DNA of 53,581 bases, taken from the NCBI RefSeq assembly GCF_001885615.1, contig NZ_LSRN01000018.1, positions 1-53,581 of the forward strand, in the 5' to 3' direction. A program made the position numbers and the translations under genes. Within the stretch, counting starts at the first letter, position 1, and each line of letters opens with the position of its first letter. This document shows, one piece after another, positions 1-10,627 of the stretch. The DNA is from Alkalibacterium sp. 20 (GTDB lineage Bacteria; Bacillota; Bacilli; Lactobacillales; Carnobacteriaceae_A). The notes under the pieces were generated by a model, which was not told the origin of the DNA, searched no databases, and saw only the letters and a list, made by a program, of their open reading frames with translations.

Positions 1-34
1 CGTTCGTCCTGAGCCAGGATCAAACTCTCAATTT
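1..34 (-). rRNA. rrs: 16S ribosomal RNA, 5' end only
   Basis: Read on the minus strand, the first bases contain the universal 16S start motif GAGTTTGATCCTGG followed by CTCAGGACGAACG. The mature 5' end is placed by analogy with E. coli at about position 34. The rest of the gene lies outside the window to the left. The rRNA operon reads away from the protein genes described here, and its promoters lie at 210-427. Confidence 0.95.
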
Positions 35-209
35 TAAGTTTGAAATAGCTCGTGTTACATAATTCCGAGTTAAACATGTTAACTCGTTTGTGTTGTCTTG
101 GTCCAATAAATTGAACCGAAGACACCTTCACATTTGATTGTTTACTTTGTTCAGTTTTCAAAGATCTATTTCGTTCAATCGCTGACGACGTGATGTGTCA
201 ACTCGTATA
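35..209 (-). other. rRNA operon leader with boxA-like element
   Basis: This is the transcribed leader between the last rrn promoter and the 16S gene. On the minus strand positions 147-166 read CTTTGAAAACTGAACAAAG, the sequence usual in Firmicutes rRNA leaders and spacers that resembles the boxA antitermination site. No open frame of note is present. Confidence 0.6.
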
Positions 210-238
210 ATATTACAGCCTTTTGTTTTGCTTGTCAA
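210..238 (-). promoter_or_regulatory. rrn promoter, proximal
   Basis: On the minus strand a perfect -35 TTGACA (233-238) is followed after 17 bases by TAATAT (210-215). It is the third and nearest of three promoters in front of the 16S gene. Confidence 0.85.
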
Positions 239-310
239 GAACTTTTTAAATTATTTTCGAAACAACTTATATTTTGTAAGCGTTCCCTTTAGCTCTATGA
301 CAACTATTTG

Positions 311-339
311 AGTATACCGTGTTACGTTTAAAATGTCAA
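311..339 (-). promoter_or_regulatory. rrn promoter, middle
   Basis: On the minus strand TTGACA (334-339), a 17-base spacer, then TATACT (311-316). Both boxes are near consensus, as expected for a stable-RNA promoter. Confidence 0.85.
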
Positions 340-398
340 CAACAATTATTTATTTCTTTGTTGCTATATATTACATATGTTTTGTAGCAACGTGTTTA

Positions 399-427
399 AT
401 ATTAACAGGTTATTACACTATCGTCAA
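399..427 (-). promoter_or_regulatory. rrn promoter, distal
   Basis: On the minus strand TTGACG (422-427), a 17-base spacer, then TAATAT (399-404). It is the weakest of the three by consensus but has the same spacing. Confidence 0.7.
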
Positions 428-495
428 GTAGTTTTAATATTATTTCATGAGTTTGTGTAAATCATCTTATATCAAAGGACAGCATGGCGCTTACC

Positions 496-555
496 AAAAA
501 AGAGGACGCTTTAAAACAGGGTGACTTACCCCAGTTTTAAAGCGTCCTCTTTTTA
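496..555 (-). terminator. Rho-independent terminator of the AI-2E-family gene
   Basis: A long perfect inverted repeat (497-517 with 534-554, about 21 bp, core GAGGACGCTTTAAAAC) encloses a 16-base loop and carries A and T runs at its ends. It closes the gene ending at 570 and separates it from the rrn promoters. Confidence 0.9.
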
Positions 556-569
556 ATTATCAATGATTT

Positions 570-1868
570 TTAGTCGTTCTCTTTTTCCGATTCGTTTTCC
601 GATACATTCGATTCGTTTTCTTCAAGCTTTATTTTTTCTTTTTTTCTTTTTAATTTAGCCATTTGGATCGACGGTTTTAATTGTGAAACGCTTTTGTCTT
701 CTCCGCTTACTGCTTCTTCTATTGATTTCACTTCATATTCACCAGCAACATCGCCATAATATTTATTGTAACGTTTCTTAAACTGTTGAAACGCATGAAC
801 AACGATAACTTTTAAAATGGCATAGATCGGCACACCAAAGATCAAGCCGAAAAGGCCTAGCATATCACCCATGACTAATAAAACGATAATAATCGTTAAC
901 GGGTGAACATTAAGTTGTTTACCCATTACATTCGGTTCTATTAAATTCCCATCAATAAACTGTACAGCCATCCATACAAGCAACAGCTGAGCAACCATCC
1001 ACCACGAATCAATTAATGCAATGACTAGAGCCGGAATAAAAGCGAGCGTCGGTCCTATATAAGGTATGATCGATGTAAATCCGGCAATAATAGCTAATAC
1101 ACCATTATATTCCAAGCCTATAATGGAAAAACCGATGAACATCATCACACCGATCGAGGATGCAATGATCAGTTGACCCTTCACATACGCGCCAACTTGT
1201 GAATTCACTTCGGAAGATACGCGCACGAGATCTTCTCTCCATTTTGGCGGTGAAATTGACAAGACAGCATTTAAGAAGCGTTGTTCATCTTTCAGTAAAA
1301 AGAATAAAATTATGGGAAATGTCACGATCGTTACAACGATATTGGTTAAACTGGACACGACACTAGACAAGCCACTAAATCCATCAGATAAGTACTGATC
1401 TATATTATCCGGGATGCCCGCAATAAACCTTTCTCCTTCTTGTATGAACGTTTCAATTTCTTCCCCAAACGGAAGAATAGCGACCCATCCCGTTACAGAT
1501 TCTAAAAGTGAATCTATAAAACTAGGAAATTCATCAATAAAATTGGTCACTTGCTCACGTAATAGTGGGAATAGCGAACCTACCCCTAACACCAGAAAGC
1601 CGATAAGTAATAAAAATAAGATTCCAACCCCATATACCCGTTTCACTTTATGTTTTTCTAAAAAATCCACAAAAGGACTAAACAGATAGTAAAGTAATAA
1701 TGCAATGACAAAAGGCATTAAAACATTTGAAACAAGGACTAATAAAGGGGTGAAAATGTAGTTCACTTCATTAAACATGAAAAAAGTAATACCCGATAAT
1801 ATGAGGACAACTAAAGTATAAATTAAATCATTACCACCTAAAAAATTAATCCACCTGGTTTTTTTCAT
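570..1868 (-). CDS. AI-2E family transporter (PerM/UPF0118 membrane protein)
   Basis: A 432-residue polytopic membrane protein of the AI-2E exporter/PerM superfamily. Hydrophobic segments lie near residues 15-75 and at about 105-130. A large loop follows with the family-typical 'FPSFIDSLL', and a cluster of helices from about 175 to 355 contains 'IPYIGP' and a late 'DGNLIEPNVMGKQL', both hallmarks of the family. The C-terminus is a charged cytoplasmic tail rich in Lys and Glu. The frame extends 33 codons upstream, but AAGGAGAGAGA directly precedes the ATG at 1868, so that start is chosen. Members export small solutes or sodium; the substrate here cannot be told. It stands as a single gene with its own terminator between lysS and the rRNA operon. 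Confidence 0.85.
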   Translation of the reverse strand: MKKTRWINFLGGNDLIYTLVVLILSGITFFMFNEVNYIFTPLLVLVSNVLMPFVIALLLYYLFSPFVDFLEKHKVKRVYGVGILFLLLIGFLVLGVGSLFPLLREQVTNFIDEFPSFIDSLLESVTGWVAILPFGEEIETFIQEGERFIAGIPDNIDQYLSDGFSGLSSVVSSLTNIVVTIVTFPIILFFLLKDEQRFLNAVLSISPPKWREDLVRVSSEVNSQVGAYVKGQLIIASSIGVMMFIGFSIIGLEYNGVLAIIAGFTSIIPYIGPTLAFIPALVIALIDSWWMVAQLLLVWMAVQFIDGNLIEPNVMGKQLNVHPLTIIIVLLVMGDMLGLFGLIFGVPIYAILKVIVVHAFQQFKKRYNKYYGDVAGEYEVKSIEEAVSGEDKSVSQLKPSIQMAKLKRKKEKIKLEENESNVSENESEKEND

Positions 1869-1968
1869 TCTCTCTCCTTCTTTCCACTCAATTATATCTT
1901 CACTTAATATATTATAGCAGTTCATGCATAAATACGAAGAAAAACGATTTTCAAAGTATAAAATCATA

Positions 1969-2013
1969 AAAAAAACACAAGGAAAGAGGTGATCATTCTC
2001 TATACCTTGTGTT
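1969..2013 (-). terminator. Terminator after lysS
   Basis: On the minus strand AACACAAGG, a 21-base loop, then CCTTGTGTT followed by a run of T. It lies 20 bases beyond the lysS stop. Confidence 0.85.
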
Positions 2014-2034
2014 ATATTTCATATCTTTAAAACT

Positions 2035-3673
<1,639 letters not shown>

Positions 3674-3783
3674 TTTTGTAGGCTTTTTAATGCTCTCAAG
3701 ATATCTTAGTCAGCTTTTACTGCTCATTCTAAATTATCGTACCATATTTTTTGTAAGGCATAAAGAAAAAGTTGTAGAAACGA

Positions 3784-4668
3784 CTACGGCTTATCTGTTT
3801 CTTCTTTCAATTCATTAAGTTCTTCTTCGTTGAATTGATACGTGGTTCGGCAAAAGTGACACATAGCCTCTGCCCCATGATCTTCCTCCATCATTTCCTG
3901 TATTTCTTTTTTGCCTAAAGCAATGATAGCATCTTTGAAACGTTCTTTTGAACAGTTGCATTTAAACGAAACAGGTATGCTCTCTAGTATACGGGTAGAA
4001 CGATCTGTGACTAATCGGTCAAGAATTTGTTCCGGTGTTTCACCTTCGTCCATCAACTTGGACATTAAAGGTAAGTTGCCGATCGCTTCTTCGACTTTTG
4101 CAATTGTTTCATCTTCTGCCTCAGGTAACACCTGCATCATAAATCCTCCAGCCGCTTTGACCGTTTCATCCGGATTAACTAGTACGGATAGGCCAATGGC
4201 GGAAGGCACTTGCTCACTGTTAGCCATATAATAGGTGAAATCTTCTCCAAGCTCGCCACTTATTAATGGGACTTGTCCTACAAATGGTCGTTTCATATTT
4301 AAATCCTTGCTTACTGTCAGCATTCCGTCTGTGCCTACCGCACCTTTAACATCAATTTTCCCTTGTTCATTTAAGGGTAAACGTACTTGTGGGTTTTTGA
4401 TATACCCTTTTGTTTCTCCCTTACCATTGCTGTCTACTAGAATATATCCTACCGGACCCTTACCATCGATCCGCACGGTTAGTTTTTCGTCACCTTTAAG
4501 TGTCGTACCGAGTAACGTTGTTCCAACCATTGCTCGGCCTAGAGCAGCTGTAGCCGCACTCCATGTTCCATGTTTTTCCTGAGCCGTTTTGACCATATCC
4601 GTTGCATCGACGACATACACGCGAATCTGGTCATTATAACCTAATGCTTTAATCAGTTTATCTGACAT
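3784..4668 (-). CDS. hslO: Hsp33 redox-regulated holdase chaperone
   Basis: Cytoplasmic chaperone switched on by oxidation, holding unfolding proteins under oxidative and heat stress. 294 residues from the ATG at 4668, matching the family length. The N-terminal core (about 1-230) contains 'GTTLKGDEKLTVRIDGKGPVG' and 'VGQVPLISGELGEDFTYYM'. The C-terminal redox switch has the four zinc cysteines as FKCNCS and MCHFC. An upstream ATG at 4692 also has a fair ribosome site (GGAAGG), but family members begin at about MSDKLIKAL, so 4668 is preferred; AAGGTG precedes it. It lies downstream of ftsH, across a strong hairpin (4721-4754), and is followed by the small gene and lysS. Confidence 0.95.
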   Translation of the reverse strand: MSDKLIKALGYNDQIRVYVVDATDMVKTAQEKHGTWSAATAALGRAMVGTTLLGTTLKGDEKLTVRIDGKGPVGYILVDSNGKGETKGYIKNPQVRLPLNEQGKIDVKGAVGTDGMLTVSKDLNMKRPFVGQVPLISGELGEDFTYYMANSEQVPSAIGLSVLVNPDETVKAAGGFMMQVLPEAEDETIAKVEEAIGNLPLMSKLMDEGETPEQILDRLVTDRSTRILESIPVSFKCNCSKERFKDAIIALGKKEIQEMMEEDHGAEAMCHFCRTTYQFNEEELNELKEETDKP

Positions 4669-4720
4669 TTTTTCACACACCTTTATTTTCATATCGAACC
4701 TTCCACTTGTTTACATGGAA

Positions 4721-4754
4721 AGAAGAGGAGGCGAATAATCCGCCATCCTCTTCT
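4721..4754 (-). other. Strong intercistronic hairpin between ftsH and hslO
   Basis: On the minus strand AGAAGAGGA-TGGCG pairs with CGCC-TCCTCTTCT around a short loop. The downstream tract (TTTCC) is too short for a clear terminator. It may be a weak terminator, an mRNA 3'-end stabiliser or a processing site. Confidence 0.6.
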
Positions 4755-4761
4755 CTACTTG

Positions 4762-6900
4762 TTACGCTTTTGGTTCTTCGTCTTTTTTATCTGAATTCTC
4801 AATTTCTTGATCATCCGATTCATCCGAAGTTTCATCTGTCTGTCTGTCTTCAAATTGCTTTTCGCGTTCGCGTTCTTTTTTCTCACGCAGCGCTTTGACT
4901 TCTTCAAAGGACATGCCGATTTCCTCTTTTTCAGGATCTCTTTCAGCTTCTTCACTCTCGCGAGGGAATTCTGTTGCAGCTTTAACGTCGTTAGAAGGCA
5001 TTTCACCTTTTTCAAATAGTGATTTGATTTGTTTCTCATCTAACGTTTCAATTTCAAGTAATTTCTGAGCAATTAAATGATGAGCGTCTTGATTTTCTTC
5101 AATGATACGTTTAGCTTCGGCGTGTGCCTCATTTAAAAGACGCAGCACTTCCTGATCGATCTGATAAGCGAACTGTTCAGAATAAGCTTTGGATTGAGAA
5201 TAATCTCTACCCAAGAAGACTTGGCCGCCACCTTCGTATTGAACGGGTCCGAGCAAGTCACTCATTCCATATTCGGTTACCATGCTTCTAGCAATTTGCG
5301 TTGCTTGCTGGAAGTCGTTTGATGCTCCGCTTGACTGAGAATCAAAGATGATTTCTTCAGCTACACGACCACCTAGGAGTCCCACAAGTTGTTCACTCAA
5401 TTCTTTTTTCGTCATCAAGAAACGATCTTCTCTTGGAAGCATGATCGCGTATCCGCCTGCGCGTCCACGAGGAACAATCGTTACCTTATGAACAATACGA
5501 GCATCACTTAAGACCAATCCGACAATGGTATGTCCCGCTTCATGATAAGCGACCATTGAACGTTCTATTTCAGAAATGACACGGTCTTTTTTAGCCGGTC
5601 CAGCAATCACTCGATCGTGTGCTTCGTCAAGATCTAATGCTTCGATCTGCTTGCTGTCACGTCGCGCCGCAACCAAAGCTGCTTCGTTCAGTAAGTTTTC
5701 TAAATCGGCACCGGAAAATCCGGGTGTTTGTCTGGCAATGATTCTTAAATCGACATTTGAAGCTAATGGTTTGTTTCTGGAATGGACTTTCAGAATCGCT
5801 TCTCGTCCTTTAACATCCGGTCTTCCAACCATGATACGTCTATCAAAACGTCCTGGTCTGAGTAAGGCAGGGTCTAATACGTCTTGACGGTTTGTCGCCG
5901 CAATAACGATTACGCCCTCATTACCTGTAAAACCATCCATTTCAACGAGTAACTGGTTCAAGGTTTGTTCACGTTCATCGTGTCCACCACCCATACCAGC
6001 ACCACGCTGACGTCCTACAGCATCGATCTCATCGATAAAGATGATGGATGGCGCAGTTTTCTTCGCATTTTCAAATAAATCTCTTACACGACTTGCCCCA
6101 ACACCTACGAACATCTCAACAAATTCAGAACCTGAAATCGAGAAGAAAGGTACACCGGCTTCACCAGCAACTGCTTTTGCAAGCAAGGTCTTACCTGTTC
6201 CGGGAGGTCCTTCTAACAGTACTCCTGCTGGAATACGTGCGCCTAAGTTAGCAAAGCGTCTTGGATCTTTCAAGAACTCAACAATTTCTACTAATTCTTC
6301 TTTTTCTTCATCAGCACCAGCGACATCCGAGAAACGGACTTTACTAGTTTTAGCGTCACTTTCTTTCGCTTTGGATTTCCCAAAGTTCATCACGCCTTTG
6401 CCACCACCTGCGCCGCCACCTTGACCTGCTTGACTCATCATGAAATAAATGAATCCAACAAAGAGTAAGAGGGGTAAGAATGAGAAAAGGAGACTTGTCC
6501 ATATGCCTGTCGTCGGTTCTTCGACAGAAACAATATTGACTTCGTTTTCTCTAGCAAGCTGGTACATTTCATCTACAACATTATCGTTCATTAAAATATA
6601 CGTGGTGAATTGTGTTGCATCCTGTTGATCCAGGCCACCAAATATATTGACACTTTCATCTTCTTCTATTTCTATTTCTTGTCCTTCACGAAATTGCCCT
6701 ATAATTTCATATACACCAGCTGTTGGCTGCACTTGAAATTCTTCTATGCGATCGTCTTCCAAAAAATTAATAAATTCAGTTGAACTTACACTCTCTGAAG
6801 CTTGATCCTGTCCGCCACTAGTCGCCCAACTTGCAATACCAATTACTGCAAGAAAGACGATGACGTAGAAGAGGCCACTTTTGAAAAATCCTTTCTTCAT
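4762..6900 (-). CDS. ftsH: ATP-dependent zinc metalloprotease FtsH
   Basis: Membrane-anchored AAA+ protease that degrades misassembled membrane proteins and regulators. 712 residues. A first membrane helix (about 6-26), an extracellular FtsH domain (about 35-130) and a second helix (about 133-155) are followed by a Gly-rich linker. The AAA module has Walker A GPPGTGKT (231-238), Walker [10 protein letters not shown] and the [22 protein letters not shown]. The zinc peptidase motif is HEAGH near residue 455. The C-terminal 80 residues are acidic and low in complexity, longer than in many homologues. GGAGGATGAC sets the ATG at 6900. It lies downstream of the TilS-HprT gene with no terminator between, so co-transcription is likely; in Bacillus and Listeria TilS and HprT have been linked to ftsH expression. 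Confidence 0.97.
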   Translation of the reverse strand: MKKGFFKSGLFYVIVFLAVIGIASWATSGGQDQASESVSSTEFINFLEDDRIEEFQVQPTAGVYEIIGQFREGQEIEIEEDESVNIFGGLDQQDATQFTTYILMNDNVVDEMYQLARENEVNIVSVEEPTTGIWTSLLFSFLPLLLFVGFIYFMMSQAGQGGGAGGGKGVMNFGKSKAKESDAKTSKVRFSDVAGADEEKEELVEIVEFLKDPRRFANLGARIPAGVLLEGPPGTGKTLLAKAVAGEAGVPFFSISGSEFVEMFVGVGASRVRDLFENAKKTAPSIIFIDEIDAVGRQRGAGMGGGHDEREQTLNQLLVEMDGFTGNEGVIVIAATNRQDVLDPALLRPGRFDRRIMVGRPDVKGREAILKVHSRNKPLASNVDLRIIARQTPGFSGADLENLLNEAALVAARRDSKQIEALDLDEAHDRVIAGPAKKDRVISEIERSMVAYHEAGHTIVGLVLSDARIVHKVTIVPRGRAGGYAIMLPREDRFLMTKKELSEQLVGLLGGRVAEEIIFDSQSSGASNDFQQATQIARSMVTEYGMSDLLGPVQYEGGGQVFLGRDYSQSKAYSEQFAYQIDQEVLRLLNEAHAEAKRIIEENQDAHHLIAQKLLEIETLDEKQIKSLFEKGEMPSNDVKAATEFPRESEEAERDPEKEEIGMSFEEVKALREKKEREREKQFEDRQTDETSDESDDQEIENSDKKDEEPKA

Positions 6901-7065
6901 GTCATCCTCCGTTTTATCACTTGTATTTTTATTATTATCTAAGCGTTGCTTAGAATAATAGTCTTGTATATGTTAACACACTTGACCATTTTTGACTATG
7001 AATTTTGTTTGATGATTCTGCCTGATCTGAATGAAGATATCAGTCATTCTATTCAGACTGATTGC

Positions 7066-9048
7066 TTACTGATATATTTCAGGTTTTAGGACACCAATAA
7101 ACGGCAGGTTGCGGTAATTCTCAGCATAATCCAAACCATATCCTACGACGAATTTATGAGGAACATTAAAACCGACCCAATCTGCCTTGATATCTATTTT
7201 GCGTCCTGTAGGCTTATCTAACAAGGTCACGATTTTTACAGAAGCCGCTTTTCGGTACTTGAACATATCTTTCAAATACGCTAACGTGCCGCCTGTATCG
7301 ATGATATCTTCGACGAACAAGACGTGACGTCCTTCAACGTTGGTATCTAAATCTTTCAAAATTTTCACTTCGCCAGAAGAGACTGTTTCATTACCGTAGC
7401 TGGATACATCCATGAAATCGATTTCCAGATACATATCCATCTGTTTGATCAGATCAGCCATAAACGGTAAGCCACCTTTTAATACACCCACGAGTAAAGG
7501 ATTTTTCCCATCATACTCTCTTGAAAGAAGTGCTGCGAGTTCTTTTACTTTTTCCTGAATTTCTTCCTCAGAGATTAAAATGCTTTCCATATCTTTTTTC
7601 ATGTTTTCGGTCTCCTTTTTGAATGTATTCATTAAGTCCTGCATAGTCCCTGTCTGGTACACAAGTACGTAGCTAATTGTATCAGTTAATGGGTTGAGTG
7701 ACAACGGGGATTCTTTGTAGTTTATCAGCCAGATGATCTGCCCCTGATTATCCCTAACAAGCCAAGCTTCATCACGTTGTCGTCTAGGCACTTTCTGATC
7801 AATAAAGATATCTTTAATTTTTTTTGAACCCTCGAGTCCCTTAACTTCCATTTTATCTCCAGGTTGCCGGTGTCTTACGATTAATGGGTGCTCAACTTGT
7901 TCCTCATTCAAATAGATGACACGATACTTTTGGCTGTCCATCTGCTTGAATGCATCATACGAGAAGAGTCCTATCCTTTCATCGTCATTTAAGGGTTTCC
8001 ACTTATTGAATTCCAAAGTGATCGCTGTCTTCATAAAGTCTGTCTGCTTCATTTGCATTGCATCGATTTTTTCGATCACACACGTACCGTATTCTTTTCG
8101 AGCGACAAATTGATTGGGTAATTCAAGAACGGTATTGGGACCTCCAGAGACAAACCAATCAACTAACAGATCAATATGTGTTTGACTGATTATGTATGCA
8201 CCCTGACCACTGAATTTCTTGAAGGCTCGGCGCAAGACGATTTTTTGAAAGCCGGATTCTTGTTTTATAAATGATGGAAGTTTGATTGTTAGATTTTTGC
8301 GAGTGATTTGAAATGACCGTCTGATTTCTTCATTGATCAACGGTTCAACCACATTGAGCAGATCTTCAATATCTTTTGAGAATTCATAAACGTGTTTTTC
8401 AACTGCGGGGTTTTCTTTCTTTAGTTCCGGAATAATATGATGTCTGTAACGATTACGCGTATACTCCAATGAGGTGTTACTCTCGTCTTCTCGCCAGGGT
8501 ATCCTGTTTTCTTCAGCATAATTTCGGATCATTTCTTTTGTATACGGAAGAAGCAGCCGTAAAACAACTTTCCCATCACGTATTCGCTCTGTAGAAATGC
8601 CCGTCAATTCGTCTAACGAACTTCCTTTTACGAATCGCATGAGTACCGTCTCAACTTGATCATCACGGTGATGAGCGGTCAAGATGAAGGAACTGTTTGT
8701 TTCTTTAGCGACATCTTCGAAAAAGTGATACCGTATTTTTCTCGCTTCCTGTTCGACACCTGAATCAGAGTGCTCGGATTTTGGCCATTGATACACATAC
8801 ACAGGTACATCATACTTACCGACCCACTCTTTTATGAACTTTTCTTCTTCATCCGAGTCATTTCTGAGATGGTGGTTGATGTGAGCGACAATTATAGTTG
8901 GTTTGTATTCAACGGGCAGCTGATTGATCATGTCAAACAGCACCATCGAATCCACCCCTCCGGAAACACCAATGACTACGCATTCTCCCGCTTGCCAGTA
9001 GGCATTTGATTTCACCTGGTTCAAAAAATCATCAGTCATATTCACCAT
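7066..9048 (-). CDS. tilS/hprT: Bifunctional TilS/HprT: tRNA(Ile)-lysidine synthetase fused to hypoxanthine phosphoribosyltransferase
   Basis: One uninterrupted 660-codon frame joins two normally separate proteins. Residues 1 to about 465 are TilS, which makes lysidine at the wobble position of tRNA-Ile(CAU). The PP-loop motif GVSGGVDS is at 27-34, HHRDDQVET follows, and the C-terminal substrate-binding domain contains '[10 protein letters not shown]' and '[10 protein letters not shown]'. Residues 483-660 are a complete purine salvage enzyme HprT: '[10 protein letters not shown]', and the PRPP loop [11 protein letters not shown] near 579-589. The start at 9048 has GGAAGG 8 bases upstream. Fused TilS/HprT proteins are annotated in some Firmicutes such as Listeria. 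A strong ribosome site and ATG inside the frame could also yield HprT alone (see 7600-7618). ftsH follows. Confidence 0.95.
   Translation of the reverse strand: MVNMTDDFLNQVKSNAYWQAGECVVIGVSGGVDSMVLFDMINQLPVEYKPTIIVAHINHHLRNDSDEEEKFIKEWVGKYDVPVYVYQWPKSEHSDSGVEQEARKIRYHFFEDVAKETNSSFILTAHHRDDQVETVLMRFVKGSSLDELTGISTERIRDGKVVLRLLLPYTKEMIRNYAEENRIPWREDESNTSLEYTRNRYRHHIIPELKKENPAVEKHVYEFSKDIEDLLNVVEPLINEEIRRSFQITRKNLTIKLPSFIKQESGFQKIVLRRAFKKFSGQGAYIISQTHIDLLVDWFVSGGPNTVLELPNQFVARKEYGTCVIEKIDAMQMKQTDFMKTAITLEFNKWKPLNDDERIGLFSYDAFKQMDSQKYRVIYLNEEQVEHPLIVRHRQPGDKMEVKGLEGSKKIKDIFIDQKVPRRQRDEAWLVRDNQGQIIWLINYKESPLSLNPLTDTISYVLVYQTGTMQDLMNTFKKETENMKKDMESILISEEEIQEKVKELAALLSREYDGKNPLLVGVLKGGLPFMADLIKQMDMYLEIDFMDVSSYGNETVSSGEVKILKDLDTNVEGRHVLFVEDIIDTGGTLAYLKDMFKYRKAASVKIVTLLDKPTGRKIDIKADWVGFNVPHKFVVGYGLDYAENYRNLPFIGVLKPEIYQ
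7600..7618 (-). promoter_or_regulatory. Internal ribosome site and start codon for a separate HprT
   Basis: Within the TilS/HprT frame AAAGGAG (7612-7618) stands 9 bases before an ATG at 7602. Translation from there gives a 178-residue protein with the length and N-terminus usual for free HprT. This looks like the original hprT start retained after the TilS stop codon was lost. Whether it is used is inference. Confidence 0.6.
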
Positions 9049-9092
9049 TTCTCAAACCTTCCACCGATGCGACTTGTTATTTATTTATAAGT

Positions 9093-9121
9093 AAAAAGGA
9101 TTCAGGGATACCCCTAAACCC
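9093..9121 (-). terminator. Terminator or attenuator between yabR and tilS/hprT
   Basis: On the minus strand GGGTTTAGGG pairs fully, counting two G-T pairs, with CCCTGAATCC around a 4-base loop (98-107 with 112-121 of the 9 kb block). It is followed by TTTTTACTT. Only about 45 bases remain before the TilS start and they show no clear promoter, so partial read-through is likely. Confidence 0.75.
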
Positions 9122-9148
9122 TTTGTTCTATCTATTGATTTTATCTTA

Positions 9149-9577
9149 TTACCCTTTGCGACCGCCACTGCCACCGCGTTTATTTTCAGTATGACGTTTA
9201 AGGGAAGTTAAGCGATCTTCACTATCTTTTAAAAATGAACTCATCAATGAATCGAAATCTTCTTTTTTCGCTACAGGACGCTTATTAGAAGAACTTGGAC
9301 GCGGTCTGCTCGTGGTTTTCGGTTTGGCTTCTACCGCAGGTTTGTCTGTAGCTTTACGAATCGATAATCCGATCTTTCCATCATCTGCTATAGTTAAGAC
9401 TTTCACGGTGATTGTTTGACCTACTTCTAATTCTTCGTTGATGTTCTCAACATAACTGTCTGACACTTCACTAATGTGTACTAAACCTGTTTTATTATTG
9501 CCTAAATCAATGAATGCACCAAAATTAGCAATACCCGTAACTTTTCCTTCTACTTTGCTTCCAACTTCAATTGACAT
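9149..9577 (-). CDS. yabR: S1-domain RNA-binding protein, YabR/general stress protein 13 type
   Basis: 142 residues. Residues 1-75 are a textbook S1 RNA-binding domain: 'VGSKVEGKVTGIANFGAFID', 'GLVHISEVSD', 'VGQTITVKVLTID'-like, 'KIGLSIRKA'. The rest is a basic, low-complexity tail (KTTSRPRPSSSNKRP) ending in a Gly/Lys-rich stretch that should help bind RNA. YabR homologues associate with ribosomes or RNA; the exact role here cannot be read from sequence. The ATG at 9577 follows GGGGG at a slightly long spacing. It has its own extended -10 promoter (9612-9617) and its own terminator, so it may be expressed alone as well as with divIC. Confidence 0.9.
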   Translation of the reverse strand: MSIEVGSKVEGKVTGIANFGAFIDLGNNKTGLVHISEVSDSYVENINEELEVGQTITVKVLTIADDGKIGLSIRKATDKPAVEAKPKTTSRPRPSSSNKRPVAKKEDFDSLMSSFLKDSEDRLTSLKRHTENKRGGSGGRKG

Positions 9578-9611
9578 ATTTTCTATATATCCCCCTAAAT
9601 AATTTGAATTA

Positions 9612-9617
9612 AGTATA
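9612..9617 (-). promoter_or_regulatory. Extended -10 promoter in front of yabR
   Basis: On the minus strand TGG-TATACT. No convincing -35 is seen (TTTATT at 17 bases), but the TGN extension supports activity. Confidence 0.5.
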
Positions 9618-9687
9618 CCATGATAAAAAATGAGAATAAAGACTTATTGAAAAGATTGTGAATACATCTTGAATAATGTTCGTGTTC

Positions 9688-10140
9688 TTATTCCTTGTCT
9701 TCTTCGTTGTCCTTTTCTTCATTTTCAAAAAGCATTGAATCTTCTTCTGTCACCTCTGTATGATCCGGTTTCCTGTCATCAGGAAAACTGAAAACAATTT
9801 CATTATCTTTTGTTAAGTAATACTCACTGCGTGCCAGTTTAGCTACATATTCTTCATCTTCAAGTAATCCAATATAGTATTCCAATTCTTCTTGACGCAG
9901 ATCGAGAGATTCTAACTCTTCTTGAGCGACAACCTTTTGTTCTTCTAATTGCTGGAGTCTATAGTAATTTCTCGCTAAGCCACTTCCAACCAATAAAATG
10001 AGCAGCACACCCGTTGCTATTATAAGCTGCATCCTTCTTTTCAACTTTCTTTTTTGTTTGAATTCTCTGATACTTTCAAGCGTTTTATGTTTTATGTATG
10101 GATTATCCATGCGTGTGACACTTGATTTTTTCTTACCCAT
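9688..10140 (-). CDS. divIC: Septum formation initiator, DivIC/FtsB family
   Basis: Small bitopic division protein that joins FtsL/DivIB at the septum. 150 residues from the ATG at 10140, which has AGGGGG 7 bases upstream; an ATG ten codons further up lacks this. A basic cytoplasmic N-terminus is followed by a single membrane helix (about 39-59, LIIATGVLLILLVGSGL). Next comes a coiled coil (about 60-95, QQLEEQKVVAQEELESLDLRQ), then the DivIC pattern 'LEDEEYVAKLARSEYYLTKDNEIVFSFP' and an acidic tail. It follows the terminator of the mfd operon and has a probable promoter at 10189-10217. Confidence 0.93.
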   Translation of the reverse strand: MGKKKSSVTRMDNPYIKHKTLESIREFKQKRKLKRRMQLIIATGVLLILLVGSGLARNYYRLQQLEEQKVVAQEELESLDLRQEELEYYIGLLEDEEYVAKLARSEYYLTKDNEIVFSFPDDRKPDHTEVTEEDSMLFENEEKDNEEDKE

Positions 10141-10188
10141 ATCATAACCCCCTAAATTAATTCTTTTCATTAAATCTTAATTGCTTAA

Positions 10189-10217
10189 AGTATAGCAATA
10201 AACCCCTCTGATGAAAA
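10189..10217 (-). promoter_or_regulatory. Probable divIC promoter
   Basis: On the minus strand TTTTCA (10212-10217), 17 bases, TATACT (10189-10194). The -10 is strong and the -35 matches at four of six positions. Confidence 0.55.
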
Positions 10218-10232
10218 GAATCAGCAATCAAT

Positions 10233-10300
10233 AAAAAAATAGAATAGTCTCATCTGACTCATTTTGTTCGAAATAAGCTGATGAGACACAATTCTATTGT
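10233..10300 (-). terminator. Terminator at the end of the pth-mfd-yabM-yabN-rqcP operon
   Basis: On the minus strand AATAGAAT..GTCTCATC pairs with GATGAGAC.TATTCTATT across a ~30-base loop, followed by seven T. The stem is long, with a small internal bulge. Confidence 0.8.
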
Positions 10301-10360
10301 TGTTTTTGTTCTATAATTTAATTTACCCAATTGTAACTATATTCTTGTGGAGGGCATCGG

Positions 10361-10627
10361 TTACTCACTCGAAGGTTCATGGGTCTCTTCTATAACAGTA
10401 TACAAATCTTTGGCTTCATCTTTTTTTGTTGTATCTCTAATATCATCCACACTGATTTTCAATGTTTTGTTGCCAAAATGAATGGTCAATTCATCGCCTA
10501 TGGCTACTTTGCTTGACGATTTTGCTGTTTTACCATTAATTAGAATACGATCCTTATCCGCGATCTCTTTAGCGACTGAGCGTCTTTTTATGATACGTGC
10601 TATTTTCAAATATTTATCAAGTCTCAT
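10361..10627 (-). CDS. rqcP: Ribosome quality-control S4-domain protein RqcP (YabO)
   Basis: An 88-residue S4 RNA-binding domain protein. 'MRLDKYLKIARIIKRRSVAKEIADKDRILINGK' is the S4 fold and almost the whole protein. RqcP works with RqcH on stalled 50S subunits in the alanine-tailing pathway of Bacillus. RqcH is not in this window. The ATG at 10627 lies inside the end of yabN (11-base overlap), with GAGGG 6-7 bases upstream, so translation is probably coupled. Confidence 0.92.
   Translation of the reverse strand: MRLDKYLKIARIIKRRSVAKEIADKDRILINGKTAKSSSKVAIGDELTIHFGNKTLKISVDDIRDTTKKDEAKDLYTVIEETHEPSSE

Noticed and set aside
6041-6424. 127-codon plus-strand frame opposite ftsH
   Set aside because: It is antisense to the highly conserved AAA domain of FtsH, has no ribosome site and no family-like motifs.
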